Source: Mesotaenium endlicherianum (taxonomy: Eukaryota > Streptophyta > Zygnematophyceae > Zygnematales > Mesotaeniaceae). Taken from it: 64,000 nucleotides of DNA. Position numbers and translations under genes: made by a program. The stretch is from the NCBI GenBank assembly GCA_009602735.1, contig WELA01012483.1:255984-319983 (forward strand). Reading direction: 5' to 3'. The notes under the pieces were generated by a model. The model was not told where the DNA came from and searched no databases. It worked only from the letters and a program-made list of their open reading frames with translations. This document shows, piece after piece, positions 1-9,599 of the stretch (the first letter of the stretch is position 1; each line of letters begins with the position of its first letter).

Positions 1-204
1 CAGCCACTCGGCAACCGCTCCGCAGTCGGGCGCGCGAGCCGCGAGCACACGCTCGTAGCACCGGCCAGTCAGCCCGTTGTTCCGCAGAAGCGCGCCGAGC
101 CAGACCAAGGACGCCGGACGGAGGAGGCACCGCGGCTGCCCCGTTCCTTCCGCATCCTAGAGCCCTCCACGACCTCAGCAGAGCCGACGCCACATGCGCT
201 TGCT

Positions 205-2000
205 TTGCCTATGACGACGGTGCAGCTCAGCGCCGAGGTCATCTCTCTAGCACTGCACCGCATGCCGGTGGTCTCCTTTGCAGAGCTCGGCGTCTCCATG
301 GAGGGAACAAGGCAGGCCGCTCAGCTGATGCTCCAGTTGCGTAGAGCCTCGCTTCGCACCGCCGCCAGGAGGCCGACGGCCGATGCCGCCACAGCGGTGC
401 GATCTGCGCCCGCGCGCCCTGCGCATGAGCGCAGGATGATCAGCACTCTTAACGCCGCGTTTTTGGATAATTCGCAGGGGATCGTGCTCGTCAACACCCA
501 GGCGCCGCAACGCATCATGTTCGACACAGGCGCGCAGCCGGTTCTCATCAGCCTCCGCTACTTCTGTCAGCTAGGACTCTCTTCCGCCAACTTGGAGGAC
601 TCTCCGACGCGCATTAACACCGCCGCCGGCACGTCCGAGACCGTCTCCGACCGCACGAGGTTGGCGCTACTGTTCACTCTGCGCCCAGGCACGACAGACG
701 AGACAATCATCCATCGGCACGCACTTGTCACTCCTTCCGAGTCCTTTGATGTGCTCCTAGGGCAGGACGTGCTCTTTCCCATTGGCGCCGCGGTCGACAA
801 CTGGGCGGAGCGCGTCTTCTATTGTCCCGACTGGAGGACAAGGGGGACGCGCACCGCATCCTTGCCCCTTGACATTGTCGATCGCCGCCCAGCAGTGTCC
901 GCTCTTTATGGCTTCATGGGGCTGGGCGATGGTCGGCCAGTGGTCAAGATCGATAAGAATGGGCCCGAGGACGAGGAGATCTCTGTGGGGGTGGACCTGC
1001 TTGAGCCACAAGACAAGGAGCCGGACCTACCTAGTGCCGAGCTCCACCTCACGCCGCAGCAGCAGGCGGATGTCCTGGCAGCCCAGGCCAGGGAGCAGAT
1101 CCGCATCTGCACTGCCCACAGCGCGATGATGCGGCGGATGGCAAACAATGCCACTGAGGCCCTCGCCACGGCCAGCACAGCCATTGCTGCCGCCGCCCTT
1201 GCTCGCGGTGCGGCCGCAGCGCCTACGGCTCATCAGGGGGTCTCGGCCTCTCGCGGCGAGCCGTCCGCGAGGACCGACGTCCGCGTTCGCCACGACGTGC
1301 CTGTTGGCGTGGCCATTCAGTACAGTATGGACTCTCAGCCGCCCCCTCACGACGCCTCGCATGAGACTGGCGAGACCTGGCCTCGCACCACGGCATTCGA
1401 GGACGAGGTCATGCGGCAGGCAGCTTCTCCTGGCAGATCCGACGACCAGTCCCTCAAGAGTGGGGAGGAGACACAATGGGAGCGACTGCCAGAGGCATCC
1501 GTTGAGGTACTCAGCGCAGAGCCCCCGCCAGCTGCACCTACGGCACGCAGGCAGCGCGCACCTACTGGTCCGCCCGGCTTCAGCGCACCCAGCCAGCCCA
1601 TGACACACGACTGGCCCAGCAGGGCTTGCACCGACGCCGCTGGACCCAGCCGTCCAGTGTCACACGACTGCTTGACGAGCCACGAGTGTCGCCGCATCGC
1701 GCATTTGTGTGCGACAAGCCGGGCTGCCGCGGCCTCCTCTAGCGCTGGCACACACTCCATACAGCAGTCAGCGCCTAGGCTTAGCGTCCGCGAGCCACCC
1801 TGCACGACCCCGTCTATCTGCGCCCATCTGACCTATGCACATCGCACTAGGCCGACCATCGGGCCCGCTCGAGAGACCACTTCTCTCAGCGAGACGAGCC
1901 GCTCCCGATCGTTCACACCCCTTTGCGAGACGCGGGAGGTAACTCCCCTCCGCGAGACGTGAGCCCGCTCCATCACGCCGCTCTACGACAACAGGGAGCG
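205..2000 (+). other. E1 gag/protease region
   Basis: A long open stretch without a recognisable nucleocapsid zinc knuckle. About 100 residues in, it carries the retropepsin active-site signature FDTGAQ, followed some 75 residues later by VLLGQD, a spacing usual for gypsy proteases. The protease would cleave the element's own polyprotein. Downstream the sequence is Pro-, Ser- and Arg-rich and low in complexity, with repeated TPPYDDT-like units near 2005-2090. The 204 bases before it are GC-rich and probably belong to the same gag region, but I see no motif there. Calling the segment before the protease gag rests on position only. Confidence 0.7.
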
Positions 2001-2573
2001 CCACGTGCTCCTCACGCCTCCTTACGACGACACGCAGACCCGCGGCGACACGCCGCCATACGACGACACTCGAGACCGACGCCGCACTCCGCCCTTACGG
2101 CCCCTCTCAATTGGCGACGACGCTCAGTCTTCTTTCGAGGCGCATTACGTGATGCTGGCCCCTGCAGCTTCGCACGCCAGCGTCCCTCGCAGCCACATCG
2201 CTGGCGACGATCCCTCCTGGTCACCTCCTCCCAAGGTGGCCCGCACCGACAGCAGGCCGCCCAGTCGCCACCCATCTACGGCCGCCGCACGCACACGGCT
2301 CATGCCTAGTCTCCGGCAGCCCCGAGACGCGCCCGTCCCACGAGGGCAGCCCCGGCCGCGAGTCCAGCTGGCCCCTCGCCGATTAGTTCGGTCCCCGCAG
2401 GAGGTCGACAGCTCCAAGCGCTTCGTCTGCACAGTCCCCTCTGCAGACATGCGCGCACGCCAGCGGGCCTACTTTGACCCGCACCCCTACTTGACTCAGC
2501 GTCCCGTTCTCGACCAACTGGCCCACGCAGCCTCGCACGAGACTGACCGCGCGCAGCGCGACAGGTGGCAGCA

Positions 2574-3293
2574 TGTAATGAATCAGTATACTGCTTGATA
2601 TAATATTCATTTTAAATAATATAGTTAAATAAGTTCAGCCTGCTGAACTCTAGTTAACAATCAGTCTGCTGGACTTTATACTTAATATCAGTTTAATGAC
2701 TTGGCCGAAAGTAGCAGGCTGAGGTCACCTTAAGTCAGCTTGCTGACACATTCTTTGACAGACAGCTGACTTCCGTACGCGGTAGTAGCGAACTGCCTCG
2801 ATATGCATCTAAGTGTGGTATGCTAGATGAATGGCCAGATGACATCCCTATGATGGATGGCGATTCGGGATGATGGGAGATGGCGGTGGATTTGGTTAAC
2901 CGAGGTCCTACCAACGTGGTTAACTCCCGGGTAGGCGGTGCCATCGCACTGACCGTTGAACAGTAAACTCATTCCATGTACATACGCTAGACATTGCTCT
3001 CGAGTTTGGCTTTCGAAAACGAGGCCAACTCTCTTGTACAGCTTACTGAGAGGGATCTGAATCCAAGGCAAGAAGCCATTGATACGCACTGTCTTCTAAC
3101 CTTGCTTATGTATGAGTTTACTGATTTGCATCATTGATACTAGTTTACTCGCGTTTGACTTACGAGTATTATTCACTGCTAGTGTATTGTCCTTTGCCGA
3201 AAACCTCTTAACGGAAATACCATAAAGATTACTTGCTGATATAAAGATCTTTATTAATTGTTAATTGCCTATTTGGTAAGTCGATTCATTTCA
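2574..3293 (+). mobile_element. Solo LTR, family W, copy A, inserted in E1
   Basis: A 720-bp LTR running from TGTAATGAATC to GATTCATTTCA, i.e. TG...CA ends with an 11-bp imperfect terminal inverted repeat. It is flanked by a perfect 5-bp duplication CAGCA (2569-2573 and 3294-3298), so it is a true integration product. No interior is present, so it is a solo LTR left by LTR-LTR recombination. It matches copy B (12842-13585) and, inverted, copy C (14090-14727). Its 5' part holds the dyads GTTCAGCCTGCTGAAC (2633-2648) and GTCAGCTTGCTGAC (2734-2747), likely U3 regulatory sites. Confidence 0.93.
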
Positions 3294-3599
3294 CAGCAGC
3301 TGTGCGTGGCCTCGGCCCGACGTCAGGCCCGCGCTGTCTCTCCAACAGCCCTGCAGGATGCGCGCCTGCGGTGGCGCACCTACCAGGACCACGCATGGGA
3401 GGAGCGTCCGCAGCCGCTCACTGACCGCATCCCCAGCCTTACGCGTGACTACGCAGACAGTGCTGTGGCCGCCCTCCGCATGGCGCCACATCAGCACAGC
3501 GCCGAGCGTACCTTCCCGCCGCCCGCTCAGCCCGGCACCCCCGCAGTGGGGTGTCGCCCACTTCCGACTCCTATCTGCGCAGACGCTCTAGACGAGCGG

Positions 3600-4570
3600 C
3601 CCGGCGGCATCGTCCTCGTCGAGCTCTTCGCCGGCATTGCCACCGGGTTGCTCGCGACCTTACAGGCCGGCATCCCGATACGCCGCTACGTCTACGTCGA
3701 TCCCGATCTTGAGGCCCAGCAGGTGGCCCGTCGGCAGATGGCGTTGTGCCACGAGCGGTTCCCAGACCTCCTCCCGCGCACGCATTCCGCCGCGCTCAGA
3801 CAGACTGGCCCATGGACATCCGCGACATCACCGTCAAGCATGTCACCCGCCTTGGGCCCATTGACCTCGTCATCGCCGGTTGGGAGTGCCAGGGCTTCTC
3901 CAGAGCCGGGCGTGGCAGGGCGCTCAGCGATCCCCGCACGGCCCTCTTCTGGCACTTGCTCCGCGTCCTCAACATTGTTGAGGATCGCCAGCCGCCGCAA
4001 ACACTCGCGTGGGTCCTGGAGAACGTGGCCGCGCGACACGATCACTGACCCGATGTTAGCGCCGACTTCGCTCTTTGCAGCAGCTACGTCGACCGCGAGG
4101 CCGTCATCGGCGCTGCCCAGATTGGTTCCTTCGCGCACCGCGTCCGCGCCTACTTCACGAACCTGGCGATGCCAGGTACTCTCGAGGCGTTGGCCGCCTC
4201 TCATCAACGTCACCCACAAACCGTTGACTCCATCCTCGATGCCCCTCGTCTGGTCCAGCGCGTGACTGCACTACCACATCCCTCCATGGCGCAGTGTGAG
4301 GTCCTGCATGACGTCACTCGCACGCTGCCGACTTTTGTCAGCCGCTACGACAGCGACGCCTTCGTCGGAGATCAGCGCGAGATGGTCATCGACCTGGAGA
4401 CTGGCATGTTTGACAGGCCACGCCCTGCGCAGATGGAGCGTGCCATGGGCTTCCCGCCGCATCTCACACAGGTGGACGGTCTCACTGAGGTGAACCGCAT
4501 TTGCCTCTTGGGGCAGGCGATCGACGCCAACGTCCTCACGTGGATTCTGCTGCAGACGCAGGCCTTGGCG
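3600..4570 (+). other. E1 cytosine-5 DNA methyltransferase domain
   Basis: The motifs of C5-cytosine methyltransferases occur in their normal order. Motif I (SAM binding) is VELFAGIATG near 3617. Motif IV is GWECQGFSRAG near 3880, with the catalytic Cys followed by Gln. Motif VI is LENV near 4015. The C-terminal motifs IX/X are ERAMGFP and LLGQAIDANV at about 4435-4540. C5 methyltransferases transfer a methyl group from S-adenosylmethionine to cytosine. The domain sits between protease and RT, inside the element, not in a separate host gene. Target-recognition specificity cannot be read from the sequence. The copy is broken. Published work on retrotransposon methyltransferases in charophytes and dinoflagellates is the closest precedent known to me. 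Confidence 0.88.
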
Positions 4571-5049
4571 CCTCTCTACGCCGCAGCCCGGCAACCCGAG
4601 CTGCCTCGGCCTGCCATTGATATGGACGATGACTCCACCGACGATGACAATCAGGCCCTGCCCGGCACGACGTGGCATCCTCAGCGCGCAGGGCCTGCAC
4701 CGCAGGTGCGCGCGCGCGCCCCCTCCCTACCGCCGCGCAGGGAGGACTCTGGTTTGCTGGGGGGGAGACGGCGGAGAGAGGAGTCCTCACAGCGACCCAG
4801 GGAGTCGCGGTCACCCAGGGAGTCCCGATCACCCTTTCTTTTTCCTCGCTCGCAGGCAAACGGTGCCAGGCAGCTGGCCGCAGCTGCCACGGTGCAGGTA
4901 CCCGCGGCAGGCCGAGCGCCAACCGCTGCAGGGCAGGTGACACCTACAGCACCACAGTCTATCCCAGCGGCAAGACAAGAGACTCCAGCTGCAGGCCAGG
5001 CGACGCCACCAACTCCACCGACATCGAAGCTGGAGGGGACACTCACCAA

Positions 5050-6430
5050 GGCGCAGGCTGCACAGTTGACGGCACTGCTGGACGGGAGGCGCAGCACCAG
5101 CTTTGCCAGCGGCATGCACGACCTCGGGCGCTACAGGGGGGACCCCATGCAGATTACTCTCACGTCGCAGGAGCCCGTTTTCCTGAAGCGTTATCGCTAC
5201 AGCCACTTCGAGGATGGCTTGATCAGCGCGCAGACAGGCAAGCTGGAGGACAGCCGGCTCATTCAGGAGTCCTCCTCTTGCTATGCCGCACCCACGGTCA
5301 TGCCAGCCAAGAAGGATGCCTCGGGCAACAGGTCCGAGAAGAGGATGTGTGGTGACTATCGTAGGCTGAACGAGGTCACCGAGCAGGACAGATACCTGAT
5401 GCCGACGCCTGACGAGATCTTTGACGACATTGGCACGTGCACTTGGTTCTTAGTGCTGGATCTGCGTCAGGGCTTCAACCAGATTCCCATCGCCGAGGAG
5501 GACCAGCATAAGACGGCGTTCTGAGGAGCACAGCGGCTCTACGAGTGGGTGGTGATGCCGTTTGGGTTGAAGAACGCGCCAGCTACCTTTCAGAGGATGA
5601 TGGACAAGGAGCTGGCCGGGCTGTCCTTTGCCCGATGCAACATCGATGACGTGCTCGTCTTCAGTCAGACGTTTGAGGAGCACGTGGCGCACATCACTGC
5701 TGTCCTGGACCGCTTGGAGGCCGCTGGGCTCAAGTGTCATCTAGGCAAGTGCACTTTTGGGACCCGCGAGGTGGAGTACCTTGGCCACCTGCTCTCCTCC
5801 AGCGGCTTGGCACCCCAGCTGGCAAAGATCTCGGCCATCACAGGCATCCCACCTCCTACAGATCTCTCGCAGCTACGGGCCTTCCTCGGCATCGCCAACT
5901 ACTACCGCCGCTTTGTTCCAGGGTTCAGCGAGCTAGCCAAGCCGCTCAACGACTTGCTCCGCAAGGGCGTTGCCTACGTGTGGGGACCAGAGCAGCAGGC
6001 GGCATTTGATAAGCTCAAGGAGCTGCAAGTGAGCGCTCCTGTGCTTCGGTGTCCTGACTACGTGAAGCCCTTCATCCTCCACACCGACTGGTCGCAGGCA
6101 GGGCTGGGCGCTGTGCTGGTGCAGGAGCATCACGGCTTTGAGCATGTGGTGGCCTACGCCAGCCGCAGCAACAACCGCGCGGAAGGCAACTACGAGGGGG
6201 AGTGCCTGGCAGCGGTCTGGGCGATTGTGCACTTCAGGCACTATCTCTACGGCACGCACTTCTGCCTGGTCACCGACCATCAGCCACTTAAGTGGCTCAT
6301 GACGTCGGAGCGCTTGACCAGCAAGTACGCCCGGTGGGCGCTTATCTTGCAGGAGTACACCTGCGACGTGCACCACCGTCCAGGCTCGACCAACCTGGAC
6401 GCTGACGGTCTCAGCCGTAACCCGCTGCCC
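5050..6430 (+). other. E1 reverse transcriptase and RNase H
   Basis: RT blocks of the Ty3/gypsy type are present: CGDYRRLNEVT near 5350, LDLRQGFNQI near 5457, PFGLKNAPATF near 5560 and the catalytic block IDDVLVF near 5643. They are followed by AFLGIANYYRRF, the connection typical of gypsy elements. RNase H starts with HTDWSQAGLGAVL near 6080 and ends with a VTDHQPLKWL block near 6270. Together these would copy element RNA into DNA. Part of a fossil copy. Confidence 0.9.
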
Positions 6431-6632
6431 TCCTCGAGGGATCTCACTGTGGCCCGCCACGATGAGGATGAGCCGGTGGCCTGGCATGCGGTGGCCTTCC
6501 CGACCTTCACCGTAGACGGCGATGTGCGGCTCGCAGGGCTCACTAGCCTGGACATGGTGACCGTCACCACTCGGCGATTGGCATTGGCAGCGGCAGAGGA
6601 TCCAGGACAGCTGGCAGCGCGGTCCCGAGGAC

Positions 6633-7760
6633 GTGTGGGACGACGCCCCAGTGCTGCAGTACGTCACGGCCAAGGAGTTGGCACCTGATGCCAGCGCACG
6701 CGAGCGCGACCGCATTCTCAGGCGCAGCCGCGACTTCATTTTCATGGAGGGACACGTGCGGCGCGTGATGGCAGACGGCTCCGTCCTGGTGGTCCCTGAG
6801 CCTGCCATACGCAGTCAGCTGGTGCGCCGAGTGCACGAGTCTCTCGGGCACTTTGGTGTCAAGCGCACCCTCATTCTTCTTCAGGCCAAGTACTGGTGGC
6901 ACGGCATGACTAAGGTCGTCGTCGCTGTTGTCAGCAGCTGCACTCTCTGCGACCGTGTGCGCTCGAGCTTCACAGCACACACCGTTGCCCTCGGCCCCCT
7001 TCCTATTCAGGGGCTGTTCTACAGGTGGTCGCTTGACTTGGCTGGAGAGCTGCCCAAGTCTCGCCAGGGCAACCTCTACGTCTTGGTGATGATTGAGCAC
7101 ATGTCCAAGTGGATCGAGCTCGTGCCCTTGCCCAACAAGGCCAGTGAGGGGATCGCTCAGGCCTTCCTTGATCAGGTCCTTAGCCGTTTTGGCGGCTGCG
7201 CTGAGGTGCTGACCGACCAGGGCAAGGAGTTCCAAGGCAGCTTTCAGAAGTTGCTGGAGCGCTCTATGATCGACCACCGCACCACCTCCCGCGATCATCC
7301 TCAGGCTGACGGCCTCGCCGAGCGCATGGTGCAGACCGTCAAGCTGGGGTTGCGGAAGTACTGCCTTGCCCACGACCGTACCCACTGGGACGACGCCCTC
7401 CCTTGGCTGGCGATTGGGTACAGGTTCAGTAAGTAGGCCTCCCTGGCCTCGCACTCTCCCTACTTCCTTCTCTACGGCCGACAGCCCATCCTGCCAGCAG
7501 CAGCCAGGACTGTGGCCGAGAACGTCTTGGACTTGGACAGTCCCGAGACATGGAGTGCTCTTATCGAGCAGCGTGCTCAGCTCTTTCGGCACCTGATGCC
7601 CATGGCCATGGATAACCTCAGCATCGCACAGCATCGCGACACACTGAGGTACGCCATGACTCGTGGAGGAGCCTATCATCAGCGGGTGTTGCAGTTTTCC
7701 GCAGGTGACTTCGTGTACCTGCGACGCCAGACGAAAAACACCCTCGACACCAGCAGCTCA
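6633..7760 (+). other. E1 integrase
   Basis: An N-terminal HHCC zinc module (HESLGHFGVKRT ... CTLCDRV, about 6830-6960) is followed by the DDE catalytic core: SLDLAGEL near 7030, LTDQGKEF near 7210 and DHPQADGLAERM near 7295. A C-terminal segment containing GDFVYLRRQ (near 7705) corresponds to the integrase C-terminal domain of gypsy elements. Integrase would join the element's DNA copy to host DNA. The copy belongs to a broken element. Confidence 0.9.
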
Positions 7761-7928
7761 CCGATCATCCTGCGCGTCAAGCGTGCCTTGGCGTCAAGAG
7801 TTCTGGAGCTGGAAGGCGCAGATGGCCGTCTTCAGAAGGACCACACAAAGAACTGTGGGCCGTGCCACCTTCCTAACCTTGACTTGCAGGTCCGTCCCCG
7901 CGACGCGCGGCCGCCCAAAGACTGGGCG

Positions 7929-8063
7929 TGCCAGATCTGTCACAGCACTGGCCAGGAGGCCAAGATGCTGCTCTGCGACAGCTGCAACCTCGGCTTCCAC
8001 ATCGGCTGCCTCGACTCGCCGCTGGCCCGCATGCCAGCTAGAGACTGGTTCTGCGGAGACTGC
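7929..8063 (+). other. PHD finger at the C-terminus of the E1 integrase
   Basis: Eight zinc ligands in perfect PHD (Cys4-His-Cys3) spacing lie in the open segment from 7512: Cys140, Cys143, Cys155, Cys158, His163, Cys166, Cys181 and Cys184 of that segment, with the usual aromatic two residues before the last Cys pair (WFCGDC). PHD fingers usually read the histone H3 tail. At this position chromoviruses normally carry a chromodomain, so the PHD finger may replace it as a chromatin-targeting module; that role is inference. The protein ends about 50 bases before the polypurine tract. Confidence 0.85.
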
Positions 8064-8124
8064 ACTGAGCTAGCCTTAGGCAGCGTACACAGCCCATCAG
8101 CTAGAGGCTGAGAGCTGGGGGGGG

Positions 8125-9263
8125 AATTAAAACATTTTCGGCTTGACTCCCTTTTTGGCTATAACGCCACATGTATTATAGACTCCATTGCAGCAAAGCC
8201 TGCTTGCCTATGATGTGTTGCTTATGCCTATGGTGCGCACTCGACCTCGGAACGCACGACAGCTGTCATAATTTATTGAGTCGAGGTTGTCGTATAAAAA
8301 CCAAGCTCCACATGTGCGGAACATCAACCTAGGAAGGCCGACTTTGCATTGACCTTACGCATCCGTATGTTGACCTTTTCTAAATTTCCAAGTCACCAAC
8401 GTGTAGCGCGTCGAAGCATCTTCCAAATGGCACCAATTTTGCGTCATTTGGTCAAGTATCGAGCGAGATAGGTGCGATCTAGTCCGCGTCACCTACCGGT
8501 CCCTAGCAAAACTTTCCCAAGGCCCAATTTGTGACTCTATGTCCCCAAAGGTGACATTGTTGGCTCTTCGTGACCCCAAGCTTTGTGCGCACAAATCCGC
8601 GAGCCCCTTAGCCTACATAAGCTTTGCATTTCCATAGTATATGTGCATCATTGAGGCTATAACTTGGTGACTGCATCACCTACTCCTAGAGTAAGCTTTC
8701 TCAATTTCCAGATCCACTTTTGAGGCGCTATCTAGGTAGAATCACCCAAAGTAAGCTCGGCCAATGAGGGACACATAGCATATCCTACGCACCTTGCTTT
8801 GATTGGTTTAAGTTATGCTTAGCCTATAAGAGTGCTAGTACATGCCTTGTACACATTAGTGGACATAGGAGAGCCTCCTAGAGTGACCACATGCACTGGA
8901 TCCGCCGCATACCCCGTCGGATTTCCAGGAGTATAAGTACTAGAGATGTCCCTGGAGGAGACATCTTTTAGAAGTCCATTATGCCAGGTGAAAGTAACAG
9001 AGATTATCAGTAAAGCTTACACTTTTATCTCTTGTGTTTTCAGGACCACTTAGTTACTCTCTTGTGAGGAGCAAGCCCTCCAAGCTTCCAGTCACTTGAA
9101 GAATTCACAAGTTGTGAGCGAAGTCACAGCTTAAGCTCTTGCCATAGGACTACTCTGAAGATCATGATGTGCTTCCAGTGATCTTTTGGGCCATACTTCA
9201 TTAGTTGTTTTCCTACCAAATTACAGTCTTGAGGTGCTCACTCTGGAGAGTACACATCCCTTA
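8125..9263 (+). mobile_element. Probable 3' LTR of E1
   Basis: The region directly follows the polypurine tract of E1. Its first 138 bases recur at 9264-9399 in the same orientation and, inverted, at about 55260-55410, which shows that this is a dispersed module. Candidate TATA boxes (GTATAAAAACC near 8290, CTATAAGAG near 8825) support a promoter-bearing LTR. The ends lack an obvious TG...CA pair, so the 3' limit is a guess based on where the second copy starts. No coding signal is seen. Confidence 0.5.
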
Positions 9264-9399
9264 AATTAAAACATTTTCGACTCGACTCCCTTTTTGGCTG
9301 TAACGCCACATGTATTATAGTCTCCATTGCAGCAAAGCCTGCTTGCTTATGATGTGTTGCTTATGCCTATGGTGCCCACTCGACCTTGTAACGCACAAC
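9264..9399 (+). repeat. Second partial copy of the E1 LTR start
   Basis: A direct repeat of 8125-8262 with scattered differences. The two stay alike through the GCAAAGCCTGCTTGC block and diverge after the ACGCAC block. It ends where an antisense integrase relic begins, so this is a junction between two decayed elements. Confidence 0.75.
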
Positions 9400-9560
9400 A
9401 TTTGGACTAACATACGTTTTCACCACCCCTTGGAGAACTCTGTTAGTTCTCTCAATTTGCCCATCAGCCTCGGAGTACTTAACAATGTTGAATAGTGATT
9501 TGACTCGCATGAACCCCACCAAAGCTCCCCACAACTTGGACGTAAATCAAGAGGGGCCAG
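9400..9560 (-). mobile_element. Antisense Ty3 integrase relic
   Basis: The reverse strand reads a short integrase-core block including ADGQIERTNRVL, the conserved segment around the catalytic Glu, preceded by a LWGALVGF-like segment that usually lies about 20 residues upstream. Nothing else of this element is recognisable. An old fragment. Confidence 0.6.
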
Positions 9561-9599
9561 TTGTCTTTATCTCGTAGCAAGCTATGTACACTTCCAAAT

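Larger units (their letters stand above)
1..8124 (+). mobile_element. E1: Ty3/gypsy-like retrotransposon with DNA methyltransferase and PHD finger (fossil, 5' end outside window)
   Basis: A GC-rich LTR retrotransposon interior. Recognisable parts, in order: a gag/protease region (about 205-2000), a cytosine-5 DNA methyltransferase domain (about 3600-4570), reverse transcriptase and RNase H (about 5100-6430), integrase (about 6790-7760) and a PHD finger (7929-8063). The RT-RNase H-integrase order is that of Ty3/gypsy. A G-run polypurine tract at about 8110-8126 marks the 3' end of the interior. The element is broken, with a few breaks plus an inserted solo LTR at 2574-3293, so it is a fossil. 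No 5' LTR is visible because the window starts inside it. Methyltransferase-bearing retrotransposons have been described from dinoflagellates and charophytes; this copy fits the charophyte (gypsy) type. Base composition differs strongly from the AT-richer elements that follow. Confidence 0.88.

Noticed and set aside
1027-1608. Long antisense open stretches over E1, Y1 and the GC-rich exons
   Set aside because: They are mirror frames of coding or GC-rich DNA with no motif, and are explained by the plus-strand parts.
205-8111. E1 as a bacterial restriction-modification or phage locus, because of the methyltransferase motifs and high GC
   Set aside because: The domain sits between a retropepsin and a Ty3-type RT-integrase with a PHD finger and a polypurine tract, and the window has spliceosomal genes. 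It is a eukaryotic retroelement.
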